A stretch of 64,000 nucleotides of DNA from Pseudacidovorax sp. RU35E. Its GTDB lineage: Bacteria > Pseudomonadota > Gammaproteobacteria > Burkholderiales > Burkholderiaceae_C. Positions 7,504 through 17,390 of this stretch are shown here, one piece after another (the stretch's first letter is position 1; each line of letters opens with the position of its first letter). The notes below the pieces were generated by a model. The model had not been told where the DNA came from. It saw only the letters and a list, made by a program, of their open reading frames with translations, and did not search any database. A program made the position numbers and the translations under genes. The stretch is taken from NCBI RefSeq assembly GCF_900156165.1, contig NZ_FTMY01000014.1:100846-164845 (forward strand). The letters run 5' to 3'.

Positions 7504-8519
7504 TGAATGCGATCCTGAACGGCGAAGCCACGCTGCGCTTCCAGTCCCACGCGGAGATCCTGCGCGGCGAGGCGGCCATCGAGCCCGACCCCGTCGCCAC
7601 CGGCCCGGCTGTCAAGACCACGCAGATCATCGCGATCTACGGCAAGGGCGGCATCGGCAAGAGCTTCACGCTCGCCAACCTGAGCTACATGCTGGCCCAG
7701 CAGGGCAAGAAGGTGCTGCTGATCGGCTGCGACCCCAAGAGCGACACCACCAGCCTGCTGTTCGGCGGCAAGGCCTGCCCGACCATCATCGAGACCAGCT
7801 CGAAGAAGAAGCTGGCCGGCGAGACCGTGGCCATCGGCGACGTGTGCTTCAAGCGTGACGGCGTCTATGCGATGGAGCTGGGCGGCCCCGAGGTGGGCCG
7901 GGGCTGCGGGGGGCGCGGGATCATCCATGGCTTCGAGACGCTGGAGAAGCTGGGCTTCCACGACTGGGGCTTCGACTTCGTGCTGCTGGACTTCCTGGGC
8001 GACGTGGTGTGCGGCGGCTTCGGCCTGCCGATTGCGCGCGACATGTGCCAGAAGGTGATCGTGGTGGGCAGCAACGACCTGCAGTCGCTGTACGTGGCCA
8101 ACAACGTCTGCTCGGCGGTGGAGTACTTCCGCAAGCTGGGCGGCAACGTGGGTGTGGCCGGCATCGTCATCAACAAGGACGACGGCACCGGCGAGGCCGC
8201 GGCCTTCGCGGCGCAGGCCGGCGTGCCGGTGCTGGCGGCCATCCCGGCGCACGACGACATCCGCCGCAAGAGCGCCAGCTACGAGATCATCGGCCGCCCC
8301 GGCACCGCCTGGGCAAGCCTGTTCGAAGGCCTGGCGACGCAGGTCGCCGAGGCGCCACCGGTGCGCCCGCGCCCGCTCACGCAGGACCAGCTGCTGGGCC
8401 TGTTCAGTGCCGAGACCACGGGCCGCGACTTCGTCATGGAACCGGCCACGCTGGCCGACATGGTGGGGCCGAGCGCCATCGCGCGCCCTTCGCTCGAAGT
8501 CGTCTACGACGCCGCCTGA
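7503..8519 (+). CDS. bchX: Chlorophyllide a reductase iron protein, subunit X
   Basis: This is the 338-residue NifH-like ATPase component of chlorophyllide a oxidoreductase, which reduces the B ring of chlorophyllide a. The Walker A motif GKGGIGKS is at residues 47-54. The two Cys ligands of the [4Fe-4S] cluster bridging the dimer are in GRGCGGRG (C135) and DVVCGGFG (C170). Length and motifs are normal for BchX, including the N-terminal extension relative to NifH. It overlaps bchC by one base and precedes bchY by one base. Confidence 0.96.
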   Translation: MNAILNGEATLRFQSHAEILRGEAAIEPDPVATGPAVKTTQIIAIYGKGGIGKSFTLANLSYMLAQQGKKVLLIGCDPKSDTTSLLFGGKACPTIIETSSKKKLAGETVAIGDVCFKRDGVYAMELGGPEVGRGCGGRGIIHGFETLEKLGFHDWGFDFVLLDFLGDVVCGGFGLPIARDMCQKVIVVGSNDLQSLYVANNVCSAVEYFRKLGGNVGVAGIVINKDDGTGEAAAFAAQAGVPVLAAIPAHDDIRRKSASYEIIGRPGTAWASLFEGLATQVAEAPPVRPRPLTQDQLLGLFSAETTGRDFVMEPATLADMVGPSAIARPSLEVVYDAA

Positions 8520-8520
8520 C

Positions 8521-10011
8521 ATGTCCGACTGCCACGCCACTGCTGAACAACTGCAGGCCCGCACCGCCGCCATGCCGGAGCCGGTGCGGCAGACGCTGGC
8601 AGGCTATGCGCAGGATTACCCGAAGGGCCCGCACGACCAGCCGCAGAGCATGTGCCCGGCCTTCGGCGCGCTGCGCGTGGGGCTGCGCATGCGGCGCACC
8701 GCCACCATCCTGAGCGGCTCGGCCTGCTGCGTGTATGGGCTGACCTTCACCTCCCATTTCTATGGCGCGCGGCGCAGCGTGGGCTATGTGCCCTTCGACA
8801 GCGAATCGCTGGTGACCGGCAAACTCTTCGAGGACATCCGCGAGGCGGTGCATGCGCAGGCCGATCCGACGCTGCTCGATGCACTGGTCGTCATCAACCT
8901 GTGCGTGCCCTCGGCGAGCGGCGTGCCGCTGCAGCTGCTGCCCAAGGCCATCGACGGCGTGCGCATCATCGGGGTGGACGTACCGGGCTTCGGTGTGCCC
9001 ACCCATGCCGAGGCCAAGGACGTGCTGGCCGGCGCCATGCTGCGCTACGCCCGCGCCGAGGCCGAGGCCGGCTCGGTGGCCGCGCCGCGCGGCTGGCGCG
9101 AGCAGGGGCTGGACCGGGCCCGCACTGTCACGCTGCTGGGCGAGCTGTTTCCGGCCGACCCGATGGTGGTCGGCATGCTGCTGGCGCCGCTGGGCCTCAA
9201 GGCGGGGCCCACGGTCCCCACCCGCGAATGGCGCGAGCTGTATGCGGCGCTCGACTGCAGCGTGGCCGCGGCCATGCATCCCTTCTACACCGCGAGCATC
9301 CGCGAACTGCAGGCCGCGGGCCGGCCCGTGGTGGGCTCAGCGCCGGTGGGCGCCGAAGGCACCGCGGCCTGGCTGCGGGCCATCGGCGAGGCGGCCGAGG
9401 TGCCGTCCGCCCGGGTCGAGCAGGCCGTGTTGCAGCTCGAGCCCATGATCCGCGGCGCGCTGGCCAAGGCCCGCGTGGACGGCACCGTCACCGTGAGCGG
9501 CTACGAAGGTTCCGAATTGCTGGTGGCGCGCCTGCTGGTCGAAAGCGGCGCCCGCGTGCCCTATGTGGGCACGGCCTGCCCGCGCACGCCGTGGTCCGAG
9601 GTCGACCGGCTGTGGCTGGAGTCCCGCGGCACCGAGGTGCAGTACCGCGCCTCGCTCGAACAGGACCTGGCGGCGGTCGAGCGCCACCGGCCTCAATTGG
9701 CCATCGGCACCACGCCGCTGGTGCAGGCCTGCAAGGAGCTGGCCGTGCCGGCCCTCTACTTCACCAACCTCGTCTCGGCCCGGCCGCTGATGGGCATGGC
9801 CGGTGCCGGCTCGCTGGCGCAAGTGGTCAACGGTGCCATCGCCAACCAGGCGCGCTTCGACACCATGCGCGCGTTCTTCGGCGACACCGGCCAGGGCGAC
9901 CGCGCCGGCATCTGGAGCGACACGCCCGTGCTGCGGCCCGAGTTCCGCGCGCAGACGCGCCGGCAGGTGATCAAGATCATGAAGCAGCGCAACGCGGAGA
10001 GCCTGCCATGA
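8521..10011 (+). CDS. bchY: Chlorophyllide a reductase catalytic subunit Y
   Basis: This 496-residue nitrogenase-like catalytic subunit (NifD/BchN-type) forms the BchY-BchZ heterotetramer that reduces chlorophyllide a with electrons from BchX. Cluster-ligand candidates are C45 in QSMCPAFG and C69/C70 in SGSACCVYG. The [18 protein letters not shown] block is typical of BchY. The stop overlaps the bchZ start as ATGA, which suggests coupled 1:1 synthesis. Confidence 0.95.
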   Translation: MSDCHATAEQLQARTAAMPEPVRQTLAGYAQDYPKGPHDQPQSMCPAFGALRVGLRMRRTATILSGSACCVYGLTFTSHFYGARRSVGYVPFDSESLVTGKLFEDIREAVHAQADPTLLDALVVINLCVPSASGVPLQLLPKAIDGVRIIGVDVPGFGVPTHAEAKDVLAGAMLRYARAEAEAGSVAAPRGWREQGLDRARTVTLLGELFPADPMVVGMLLAPLGLKAGPTVPTREWRELYAALDCSVAAAMHPFYTASIRELQAAGRPVVGSAPVGAEGTAAWLRAIGEAAEVPSARVEQAVLQLEPMIRGALAKARVDGTVTVSGYEGSELLVARLLVESGARVPYVGTACPRTPWSEVDRLWLESRGTEVQYRASLEQDLAAVERHRPQLAIGTTPLVQACKELAVPALYFTNLVSARPLMGMAGAGSLAQVVNGAIANQARFDTMRAFFGDTGQGDRAGIWSDTPVLRPEFRAQTRRQVIKIMKQRNAESLP

Positions 10012-11492
10012 GCTTCGTCCTCGACCACGACCGGGCGGGCGGCTACTGGGGCGCCGTCTATGTGTTCACGGCCATCAAGGGCCTGCAGGTCATCATCGAC
10101 GGCCCGGTGGGCTGCGAGAACCTGCCGGTCACGTCGGTGCTGCACTACACCGACGCGCTGCCGCCGCACGAGCTGCCCATCGTCGTCACCGGCCTGGCCG
10201 AGGAGCAGCTGGGCCGCGAAGGCACCGAGGCCTCGATGAAGCGCGCCCATGCGGTGCTCGACCCCGATCTGCCGTCGGTGGTGGTCACCGGCTCCATCGC
10301 CGAGATGATCGGCGGTGGCGTGACGCCCGAGGGCACGACCATCGCGCGCTTCCTGCCGCGCACCATCGACGAGGACCAGTGGCAGTGTGCCAACCGCGCC
10401 ATCTACTGGCTGTGGGCCGAGCACGGCCTGCGCAAGGTGCCGGCACGCACGCCGCTGGACCAGCGTCCCGCCGGCGAGAAGCCTCGGGTCAACCTGATCG
10501 GGCCCAGCTACGGCGTATTCAACAGCGCCAGCGACGTGCACGAGATCCGGCGACTGGTCGAAGGCATCGGCGCCGAGGTGAACATGGTGTTCCCGCTCGG
10601 CAGCCATGTGGCCGACGTGCAGAAGCTGGTGGACGCCGACGTCAACATCTGCCTCTACCGCGAGTTCGGCCGCCTGCTGTGCGAGGCGCTGGAGCGGCCC
10701 TACCTGCAGGCGCCCATCGGCCTGCACAGCACCACGGCCTTCCTGCGCGAGCTGGGCCGGCTGCTGGGGCTGGACCCGGAACCCTTCATCGAGCGCGAGA
10801 AGCACACCACCATCAAGCCGATCTGGGACCTGTGGCGCTCGGTGACGCAGGACTTCTTCGCCACCGCCTCCTTCGGCATCGTCGCCAGCGAGACCTACAG
10901 CCGGGGCGTGCGCCACTTCCTGGAGGACGAGCTGGGCCTGCCCTGCCAGTTCGCCGTGGCGCGCAAGCCCGGCAGCAAGACCGACAACGCGGCCGTGCGC
11001 GAGCTGGTGCGCACCAAGGCGCCGCTGGTGCTGCTGGGCAGCATCAACGAGCGCATCTACCTGGCCGAATGCGCGGCGCAGGGGCCGATGCGGCCGAGCT
11101 TCATCGCCGCGAGCTTTCCCGGTGCGCTGATCCGCCGTGCCACGGGCACGCCCTTCATGGGCTATGCGGGTGCCACCTGGCTGGTGCAGGAGGTGTGCAA
11201 CGCGCTGTTCGATGCGCTCTTCCACATCCTGCCGCTGGCCACCGACATGGACCGCACCGACGCGACCCCCGCGCGGGCCGTGGCCGAGCTGGCCTGGACG
11301 CCCCCGGCGCGCGAACTGCTCGACGAACTGCTCGAGGCGCAACCCGTGCTGGTGCGCATCTCGGCCGCCCGGCGCCTGCGCGACGCGGCCGAGCAGCGCG
11401 CCCGCCAGGCCGGCAGCGCGCTCGTCCAACCCGAACACCTGGAGGGGCAGACGCGGCAGATCGTTGCGGCTGCGCTCGGAGCGCTCGCATGA
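10008..11492 (+). CDS. bchZ: Chlorophyllide a reductase catalytic subunit Z
   Basis: This 494-residue NifK/BchB-like partner of BchY has a Cys ligand candidate in [10 protein letters not shown] (C36). Other family blocks are [35 protein letters not shown] and [26 protein letters not shown]. It is the last bch gene before the puf genes. About 106 bases separate its stop from the pufB ATG, and the short frame there (11489-11593) is not convincing as a gene. Confidence 0.95.
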   Translation: MSFVLDHDRAGGYWGAVYVFTAIKGLQVIIDGPVGCENLPVTSVLHYTDALPPHELPIVVTGLAEEQLGREGTEASMKRAHAVLDPDLPSVVVTGSIAEMIGGGVTPEGTTIARFLPRTIDEDQWQCANRAIYWLWAEHGLRKVPARTPLDQRPAGEKPRVNLIGPSYGVFNSASDVHEIRRLVEGIGAEVNMVFPLGSHVADVQKLVDADVNICLYREFGRLLCEALERPYLQAPIGLHSTTAFLRELGRLLGLDPEPFIEREKHTTIKPIWDLWRSVTQDFFATASFGIVASETYSRGVRHFLEDELGLPCQFAVARKPGSKTDNAAVRELVRTKAPLVLLGSINERIYLAECAAQGPMRPSFIAASFPGALIRRATGTPFMGYAGATWLVQEVCNALFDALFHILPLATDMDRTDATPARAVAELAWTPPARELLDELLEAQPVLVRISAARRLRDAAEQRARQAGSALVQPEHLEGQTRQIVAAALGALA

Positions 11493-11598
11493 GCCCGCCG
11501 AGCCCTTCGACGCCTGCGTGCATGCCGCACAGGTGTTCCCTGCCGCGCGGGAGCTGCGCGGTGATGGCCGCAAGGCCGAAGTTGAAGGAGTGATCCAG

Positions 11599-11748
11599 AT
11601 GGCTGAAGAAAGGAAAGGCTCGTTGTCCGGGCTGACCGAAGGTGAGGCCAGGGAGTTCCACGGCATCTTCATGAGCAGCTTCATCGGCTTCACGGTCGTC
11701 GCCGTGATTGCCCATGTGCTCGTGTGGATGTGGCGTCCCTGGCTGTGA
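11599..11748 (+). CDS. pufB: Light-harvesting LH1 complex beta polypeptide
   Basis: This 49-residue single-span antenna polypeptide has an N-terminal polar region ([14 protein letters not shown], with the conserved H21), a membrane helix with the bacteriochlorophyll ligand H39 (VIAHVL), and the C-terminal WRPW motif. A strong AAGGAG box precedes it. With PufA it forms the ring around the reaction centre. It is followed by a second beta-like ORF and not directly by pufA as is usual. Confidence 0.96.
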   Translation: MAEERKGSLSGLTEGEAREFHGIFMSSFIGFTVVAVIAHVLVWMWRPWL

Positions 11749-11786
11749 GCTGAAACGACGAACGAACGCACCAGGAGTGATGTGCC

Positions 11787-12008
11787 ATGAATGACTACAT
11801 GACTGCGTCGGCAGGTCCGCAGGCCCTGCACGGCAAGAGCGATGGAGCACTGTTTCTGATCAGCTTCGTGTTCGTGCTGGCGGTGGCGCTGGTGGGGCAG
11901 ATCCTGTTCCTGAAATGGCGCAACTGGTTTCCCGGTGCGGAGAGCGAAACCTCGATGTTCAAGAGCGTGCGGGCAGGGGTCTACACCTTCATGTCGCACC
12001 TCAACTAG
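11787..12008 (+). CDS. Beta-like single-span protein inserted between pufB and pufA (73 aa)
   Basis: This 73-residue protein has its own AGGAG box (11773-11777) and is followed 11 bases later by pufA. One hydrophobic helix spans about residues 21-42 and ends in LKWRNWFPG, which aligns with the WRPW end of PufB. At the position of the bacteriochlorophyll-ligating His (H39 of PufB) it has Gln (Q38), and there is no equivalent of PufB H21. An amphipathic C-terminal segment (about 54-73, ending SHLN) extends beyond any LH1 beta. The sequence suggests a non-pigmented beta paralogue or a PufX/gamma-like accessory subunit of the RC-LH1 ring. The role is inference. Confidence 0.8.
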   Translation: MNDYMTASAGPQALHGKSDGALFLISFVFVLAVALVGQILFLKWRNWFPGAESETSMFKSVRAGVYTFMSHLN

Positions 12009-12019
12009 GAGTAAGAAGC

Positions 12020-12217
12020 ATGTGGAAAATTTGGTTGCTGTTCGACCCACGGCGCGCGCTGGTGGCCCTTGCGGCCTTCCTGTTCGTGCTGGCGTTGCTC
12101 ATCCACTTCATCCTGCTGAGCACCAACAAGTTCAACTGGCTCGACGGTCCCCGCACTGCCGTGGTCAGCCAGAACTCGTCGATGCCGGCAGCGGTGCCGG
12201 CGGCACCCGCCAAGTAG
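12020..12217 (+). CDS. pufA: Light-harvesting LH1 complex alpha polypeptide
   Basis: This 65-residue antenna alpha chain begins [12 protein letters not shown], the classic interfacial helix. Its membrane helix carries the bacteriochlorophyll ligand H29 ([10 protein letters not shown]), followed by NWLDG. The C-terminal tail is rich in Ala and Pro. An AGGAG box (AGGAGTAAG, from 12007) precedes it. It is separated from pufL by a strong hairpin at 12223-12257. Confidence 0.96.
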   Translation: MWKIWLLFDPRRALVALAAFLFVLALLIHFILLSTNKFNWLDGPRTAVVSQNSSMPAAVPAAPAK

Positions 12218-12222
12218 CGTCC

Positions 12223-12257
12223 GGCGGGACGTGCCGGCCCCGCCGGCATGTCCCGTC
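12223..12257 (+). other. Strong stem-loop between pufA and pufL (mRNA stabiliser / partial terminator)
   Basis: This is a 15-bp stem (arms 12223-12237 and 12243-12257) with two G-U pairs and a five-base loop (CCCCG). There is no T-run, so it is not a standard intrinsic terminator. In other purple bacteria a hairpin at this place protects the 3' end of the pufBA message and gives antenna transcripts in excess of reaction-centre transcripts. That role is inferred here from position and strength. Confidence 0.75.
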
Positions 12258-12326
12258 CGTGCCGCCTTTCCGAGCCCCACACCGCGTGGCGGCTCGCCCC
12301 ATTCCCCGGTTCCGGAGGTCGCTGCC

Positions 12327-13151
12327 ATGGCCATGCTGAACTTTGAGCGCAAGTACCGCGTCCGCGGTGGCACCCTGCTCGGAGGCGACCTGTTCGACTT
12401 CTGGGTCGGGCCCTTCTACGTCGGCTTCTTCGGCGTGACGACGATCTTCTTCTCGCTGGTCGGCACGCTGCTGATCGTGTGGGGCGCCTCGCAGGGGCCG
12501 ACCTGGAACCTCTGGCAGATCAACATCGCGCCGCCCGACCTGAGCTATGGCCTGAGCCTGGCGCCGCTGCTGCAGGGTGGGCTCTGGCAGATCATCACCT
12601 TCTGTGCGGTGGGCGCCTTCGTGAGCTGGGCGCTGCGCGAGGTCGAGATCTGCCGCAAGCTGGGCATGGGCCTGCACGTGCCCGTGGCCTTCGGCTTCGC
12701 CATCCTGGCCTATGTGACGCTGGTGGTCATCCGGCCGCTGCTGATGGGCGCCTGGGGCCATGGCTTCCCGTACGGGATCATGAGTCACCTGGACTGGGTG
12801 TCGAACACCGGCTACCAGTACCTGCACTTCCACTACAACCCGGCGCACATGCTGGCGGTGAGCTTCTTCTTCGCCACCACCTTCGCGCTGTCGCTGCACG
12901 GGGCCCTGGTGCTGTCGGCCACCAACCCCGCGCCGGGCGAGACGGTCAAGACCGCCGAGCACGAGAACACCTTCTTCCGCGATGCCATCGGCTATTCGAT
13001 CGGCACGCTGGGCATCCACCGCCTGGGCCTGTTCCTGGCGCTGTCGGCCGGCTTCTGGAGCGCCGTCTGCATCGTCGTCAGCGGCCCGTTCTGGACCCGC
13101 GGCTGGCCCGAGTGGTGGGGCTGGTGGCTGCGGCTGCCGGTGTGGAACTGA
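12327..13151 (+). CDS. pufL: Photosynthetic reaction centre L subunit
   Basis: This is a 274-residue five-helix membrane protein that, with PufM, binds the special pair, accessory pigments, pheophytins and quinones. The start [17 protein letters not shown] is canonical and has a GGAGG box upstream. Conserved His ligands appear in [27 protein letters not shown] and GIHRLGLF. The HYNPAHM segment is the special-pair region, and the last two His ligate the non-heme iron. Confidence 0.97.
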   Translation: MAMLNFERKYRVRGGTLLGGDLFDFWVGPFYVGFFGVTTIFFSLVGTLLIVWGASQGPTWNLWQINIAPPDLSYGLSLAPLLQGGLWQIITFCAVGAFVSWALREVEICRKLGMGLHVPVAFGFAILAYVTLVVIRPLLMGAWGHGFPYGIMSHLDWVSNTGYQYLHFHYNPAHMLAVSFFFATTFALSLHGALVLSATNPAPGETVKTAEHENTFFRDAIGYSIGTLGIHRLGLFLALSAGFWSAVCIVVSGPFWTRGWPEWWGWWLRLPVWN

Positions 13152-13172
13152 GCGACACAGGAGGCAGACGTC

Positions 13173-14147
13173 ATGGCTGAGTACCAGAACCTCTTCACCA
13201 GCGTGCAGGTGGTCGCACCGGCGTATCCCGGCGTGTCGCTCGGTTCCAAGGACCGCGAGCGCATCGGCATGCCCAGGCATGTGCACCTGTTCGGCCGGCT
13301 GGGCGATGCACAGCTGGGGCCCATCTACCTGGGCTACCTGGGCCTGTGGTCGCTGCTGTGCGGCTTCATCGCCATCGAGATCATCGGGCTGAACATGCTG
13401 GCCTCGGTGCACTGGAACCCGATCCAGTTCGTGCGCCAGCTGCCCTGGCTGGCGCTGGAGCCACCGGCCCCCGGCTACGGCCTGCACTGGCCGCCGCTCA
13501 ACGAAGGCGGCTGGTGGCTGATGGCGGGCTTCTTCCTCACGCTGTCGATCCTGCTGTGGTGGGTGCGCATGTACCGCCGCGCCCGCGCACTGGGCATGGG
13601 CACGCACGTGGCCTGGGCCTTCGCGGCGGCCATCTGGCTGTACCTGGTGCTGGGCTTCATCCGCCCGCTGCTGATGGGCAGCTGGGGCGAGGCGGTGCCC
13701 TTCGGCATCTTTCCGCACCTGGACTGGACGGCGGCCTTCTCGCTGCGCTACGGCAACCTGTTCTACAACCCCTTCCACATGCTGAGCATCGCCTTCCTGT
13801 ACGGCAGCACGCTGCTGTTCGCGATGCATGGCGCGACCATCCTGGCCGTCAGCCGCTTCGGCGGCGAACGCGAGATCGAGCAGATCACCGACCGCGGCAC
13901 CGCGAGCGAGCGAGCGGCCCTCTTCTGGCGCTGGACCATGGGCTTCAACGCCACCATGGAGTCCATCCACCGCTGGGCCTGGTGGTTCGCGGTGCTGTGC
14001 CCGCTGACGGGTGGCATCGGCATCCTGCTCACCGGCACGGTGGTGGACAACTGGTTCCTGTGGGCGGTCAAGCACGGCGTGGCGCCCAGCTATCCGGCGG
14101 TGTTCCCGCCGGTGATGGACCCGGCGTCGATGGGAGGTGTGCGATGA
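13173..14147 (+). CDS. pufM: Photosynthetic reaction centre M subunit
   Basis: This is a 324-residue five-helix partner of PufL. It starts [13 protein letters not shown] with an AGGAGG box. Conserved pieces include [16 protein letters not shown] (special-pair His), [39 protein letters not shown] (iron ligands, the Glu of the M chain and the quinone-pocket Trp), and ESIHRWAWW. The stop overlaps the pufC start as ATGA. Confidence 0.97.
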   Translation: MAEYQNLFTSVQVVAPAYPGVSLGSKDRERIGMPRHVHLFGRLGDAQLGPIYLGYLGLWSLLCGFIAIEIIGLNMLASVHWNPIQFVRQLPWLALEPPAPGYGLHWPPLNEGGWWLMAGFFLTLSILLWWVRMYRRARALGMGTHVAWAFAAAIWLYLVLGFIRPLLMGSWGEAVPFGIFPHLDWTAAFSLRYGNLFYNPFHMLSIAFLYGSTLLFAMHGATILAVSRFGGEREIEQITDRGTASERAALFWRWTMGFNATMESIHRWAWWFAVLCPLTGGIGILLTGTVVDNWFLWAVKHGVAPSYPAVFPPVMDPASMGGVR

Positions 14148-15250
14148 ACCGCGTGCTGCCCGCCACCGGCCTGGTCCTCGTCGCGGCGCTGCTGCTGGCC
14201 GGGTGCGAGAAGCCGCCGCCGCAAAGCGTGCAGCGCGGGCCCCGCGGCACGGCCATGGTGCAGGTCTACAGCCCGGCGGCGCTGGCCGACGCGGCGGTGC
14301 ACAACGCGGCGCCCGAGCCGCTGCCACCTGCCTCGCCCGACGGTCCGCGCGCCAGTCAGGTCTACCAGAACGTGCAGGTGCTGGGCAACCTGAGCGTGGC
14401 CGAGTTCGCGCGCACCATGACGGCCATGACCGCCTGGGTCGCGCCCGGGCAGAGCTGCGCGGCCTGCCACAACCCGGCCAACTTCGCGGACGACTCGATC
14501 TACACCAAGCTGGTGGCGCGCCGCATGCTGCTGATGACGCAGAAGATCAACACCGAGTGGAAGACGCACGTCGGCAACACGGGCGTCACCTGCTACACCT
14601 GCCACCGCGGCCAGAACGTGCCGTCGGAGGTCTGGTTCAAGCCGCTGCAAGACGAGCGGATGAACACCTTCGCGGGCAACCATGCGGGACAGAACGCGCC
14701 CGCCGATTCGGTGGGGCTGAGCGCGCTTCCTTCCGATCCGTTCACGCCCTTCCTGCTGGAGGATGTGGGCATCCGCGTCGGCGGCGCGACCGCGCTGCCC
14801 ACGGGCAACCGGCAGTCGATCAAGCAGACGGAATGGACCTACGGCCTCATGATGCACATGAGCAAGTCGCTGGGCGTCAACTGTACGCAGTGCCACAACA
14901 CGCGCAGCCTGTCGAGCTGGGGCGGCGAGTCGTCGCCGCCACGGCTGACGGCCTGGCATGGCATCCGCATGACCCGGGCGTTGAACAACGAGTTCCTGGT
15001 GCCCCTGACGGCCAACTTCCCGGCCAACCGCCTGGGCCCGGGCGGCGACGTGGCCAAGGTCAACTGCGCCACCTGCCACCAGGGCGCGCACAAGCCGCTC
15101 TATGGCGCGCCGATGGCCAAGGAATACCCGGGGCTGCTCATCGCGGCACCGGGCAACGCGCAAGGCAGCATGTCGGCGGCCGACCTGAAGGTGATCGCGC
15201 CGATGGCGACGATCTCGACCCAGGCGCCGACGCCAGCGCCCGCACGCTGA
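14144..15250 (+). CDS. pufC: Reaction-centre tetraheme cytochrome c subunit
   Basis: This 368-residue periplasmic lipoprotein re-reduces the photo-oxidised special pair. The lipobox LLAGC places the lipidated Cys at residue 21. Four heme-binding CXXCH motifs are visible: CAACH (105-109), CYTCH (150-154), CTQCH (247-251) and CATCH (308-312). Met-rich segments preceding them (for example RRMLLMTQ and LMMHMSK) supply the axial ligands. It is the last gene of the superoperon. Confidence 0.96.
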   Translation: MNRVLPATGLVLVAALLLAGCEKPPPQSVQRGPRGTAMVQVYSPAALADAAVHNAAPEPLPPASPDGPRASQVYQNVQVLGNLSVAEFARTMTAMTAWVAPGQSCAACHNPANFADDSIYTKLVARRMLLMTQKINTEWKTHVGNTGVTCYTCHRGQNVPSEVWFKPLQDERMNTFAGNHAGQNAPADSVGLSALPSDPFTPFLLEDVGIRVGGATALPTGNRQSIKQTEWTYGLMMHMSKSLGVNCTQCHNTRSLSSWGGESSPPRLTAWHGIRMTRALNNEFLVPLTANFPANRLGPGGDVAKVNCATCHQGAHKPLYGAPMAKEYPGLLIAAPGNAQGSMSAADLKVIAPMATISTQAPTPAPAR

Positions 15251-15315
15251 ACAGACGGGAAGGCACCCGACGCGGCGGGCGGCCTGCTGGGTCGCCACCG
15301 ACCGGCGGCCACGGC

Positions 15316-16029
15316 TCAGGGCTGCCGCTTCGGCGCCGACTCGATCAGCCGCACCATGGCCGTGTAGCCGCGTGCCTGGGCCAGCGCCAGCGGCGTGCGG
15401 CCCTGCCGGTCGGCCAGGCGCAGGTCGGCACCGGCATCGATCAGCGCGGCCAGCGTGCGCTGGTGGCGCGGGCCGCCGTCGCCCAGCACCACGGCTTCGA
15501 TGGCGGCGGTCCAGTGCAGGTTGTTCACATGGTCCAGCGGCGCACCGGCCCGGATCAGCCGCTGCACCACCGTGTCGTGGCCCAGGTGGGCGGCAGCGAT
15601 CAGCGCCGTGCCGTCGTAGCGGCTGGTGACCAGGCGCGCGGAGGCGCCCAGGTCCAGCAGCAGCGACAGCGTCGGCAGATCGTCGGCCACGGCCGCGATG
15701 GTCACGGCGTCGTAGCGGTCGGCGTCCATGGCGCCCAGGTCGGCACCGGCCGTCGCCAGGGCGCGGATGGCTTCGGGCTGGCGCGCGAAGGTGGCCACAT
15801 GCAAGGGCGTGCGACCGTGGGCGTCGCGGCCGTTGACCGGTGCGCCCTGGACCAGCGCCTGACGCAGCGCGGGCAGGTCGCCGCGCTGCGCGGCGCGGAA
15901 GAGGCCGGTGTAGGCCTCGGCCTCCGCGGCCGTGGGCGCCACCTGCGCCGAGGCGGGTGCTGCGCCCAGCGCAAGTGCTGCGGCCACGGCCAATAGCGGA
16001 CCGGCAAGGCGGCTGTGGCGCATCGTCAT
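15316..16029 (-). CDS. Secreted ankyrin-repeat protein
   Basis: This protein of about 237 residues has an N-terminal signal peptide (RLAGPLLAVAAALALGAAPASAQ) and at least four ankyrin repeats with the typical GRTPLHVAT, GTALIAAAHLGH and GRTPLALAQARGY blocks. Such periplasmic ankyrin proteins are thought to be protein-binding partners. No enzyme domain is present. The start at 16029 (or 16023) lies 1 base past the upstream gene's stop region, so the two are probably one unit. It converges with pufC. Confidence 0.85.
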   Translation of the reverse strand: MTMRHSRLAGPLLAVAAALALGAAPASAQVAPTAAEAEAYTGLFRAAQRGDLPALRQALVQGAPVNGRDAHGRTPLHVATFARQPEAIRALATAGADLGAMDADRYDAVTIAAVADDLPTLSLLLDLGASARLVTSRYDGTALIAAAHLGHDTVVQRLIRAGAPLDHVNNLHWTAAIEAVVLGDGGPRHQRTLAALIDAGADLRLADRQGRTPLALAQARGYTAMVRLIESAPKRQP

Positions 16030-16030
16030 C

Positions 16031-16594
16031 TCAGGCGCCCAGCTGGGCCTTGACCGATTCCAGGCCCGCATTGGCGCACTGGTCGTCCAGGTGGCCGCCT
16101 GGCGCGCCGCCCACGCCCACGGCGCCGATCACCTCGTTGCCGGCCTTGATCGGCACGCCACCGCCCAGCAGCAGGAAGCCGGGGATGTTCACCAGGTTGG
16201 CGGCGCCGGGGTTCTTCTGGGCGTTCTCCATCATCGCGAGCGTGGGCGCCTTGCCCGAGGCCGAGGTGAAGGCCTTGCGCTCGGCAGCGGCCACCGTGTG
16301 CGGGCCGGCGTTGTCGGCACGTTGCACGGCGCGCACGGTGCCGGCGCGGTCGACCACGGTGGCCGTGACGGCGTAGCCGTTGGCGGCGCAGGCGGCCACG
16401 GTGGCAGCGGCGATCTGGTTGGCCAGCGGCAGGCTCAGGGCGCGCTCGGTGCGCAGCCCGGCTGCGGCGGCGGCGGCCGGCGTCGCTGCCGGCTGGGCCG
16501 GGGCTGCGGCCTGCTGGGCCAGGGTCAGGCTGGCGACCATGGCCAGGGCGGCGCCGGTGCAGGCGCGGGTCATCAGGGTGGGCGAAATGCGCAT
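16031..16594 (-). CDS. Secreted HbpS/GlcG-family (DUF336) heme-binding-like protein
   Basis: This is a 187-residue protein with a signal peptide (about residues 1-27) and an Ala/Pro-rich linker before a GlcG/HbpS domain. The domain shows VVDRAGTVRAVQR, AAERKAFTSASGKAPT, PGFLLLGGGVPIKAGNEVIGAVGVGGAPGGHLDDQCANAG, all family-typical. A GGAG box supports the start. Members of this family bind heme or cobalamin or occur with glycolate genes. Here it sits downstream of a two-component pair, as HbpS does with SenS-SenR in Streptomyces. Ligand not shown by the sequence. Confidence 0.85.
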   Translation of the reverse strand: MRISPTLMTRACTGAALAMVASLTLAQQAAAPAQPAATPAAAAAAGLRTERALSLPLANQIAAATVAACAANGYAVTATVVDRAGTVRAVQRADNAGPHTVAAAERKAFTSASGKAPTLAMMENAQKNPGAANLVNIPGFLLLGGGVPIKAGNEVIGAVGVGGAPGGHLDDQCANAGLESVKAQLGA

Positions 16595-16739
16595 GGAAAT
16601 CTCCAGTGTTGTGAGGCGGTGAAGTCCGCTCGTCGGCGGTGATGCCACTGTAGAAATCCGTCCGCGCCGCGCCCATTCGTGCGGCTACGCGCGCCACTGC
16701 GTAGAACTACGGAGCGGCGATGGCGCGGTGACGTCGTGG

Positions 16740-17369
16740 CTAGGGCGCCGGTGCCTCGGCCAGCACCGCATAGCGCCGGATCAGCTGCGCCAGCGACTCG
16801 CAGTCCAGCTTGGCGAACAGGTTGGCGCGGTGCGTCTCGACCGTGCGCGGCGACAGGTCGAGCCGGCGCGCGATCTCTTTGTTGGTCAGGCCTTCGATGA
16901 TGAAGGCCAGCACCTCGCGCTCGCGCGGCGACAGCTGGGCGAAGCGCTCGCGCGCCGCATGGTCGCCCAGCAGCCGCTCGCGCGAGCGCACATGCTGGCG
17001 CACCGCGGCCTGCAGCGCGTCGATGAGCTGCTGGTCGTCCACCGGCTTTTCGAGGAACTCGGCCGCGCCCGACTTGAAGGCGCGCCGGCACAGCTCCACG
17101 GTGCCATGGCCGGTGAGCATCAGCACCGGCTGGTCCACGCCCTCGGCGATCAGGCGGTCCAGCACCGCCAGGCCGCTGATGCCGGGCATGCGCACGTCGA
17201 GCACGATCGCGCCGATCTCGCGCCGGTCGAACTGCGCCAGGAAGGCGAGCGGATCGGCCCAGGCCTGCACCCGCAGGCCCACCGTGCCGATGAGCAGGGC
17301 CAGGGCGTCGCGCACCGCATCGTCGTCGTCGATGAGGTGGATCAGCGGGGATTGAGGCGAGGCGTTCAT
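16740..17369 (-). CDS. FixJ/NarL-type response regulator
   Basis: This response regulator of about 209 residues has an N-terminal receiver domain (LIHLIDDDDAVRDAL; phospho-acceptor Asp in IVLDVRMPG; LMLTGHG; the Lys in EFLEKPVDDQ). A LuxR-type helix-turn-helix follows (LSPREREVLAFIIEGLTNKEIARRLDLSPRTVETHRANLFAKLDCESLAQLIR). An in-frame ATG at 17381 is an alternative start. It follows the histidine kinase with a 21-base gap and presumably acts on the two secreted-protein genes downstream. Confidence 0.92.
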   Translation of the reverse strand: MNASPQSPLIHLIDDDDAVRDALALLIGTVGLRVQAWADPLAFLAQFDRREIGAIVLDVRMPGISGLAVLDRLIAEGVDQPVLMLTGHGTVELCRRAFKSGAAEFLEKPVDDQQLIDALQAAVRQHVRSRERLLGDHAARERFAQLSPREREVLAFIIEGLTNKEIARRLDLSPRTVETHRANLFAKLDCESLAQLIRRYAVLAEAPAP

Positions 17370-17390
17370 GGCAGGCGGCATGCAGAGGGT

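Noticed and set aside
11489..11593. A 34-codon ORF overlapping the bchZ stop, position of pufQ in other species
   Set aside because: It is shorter than PufQ, has no membrane helix and no recognisable similarity. The ATGA overlap alone is not enough.
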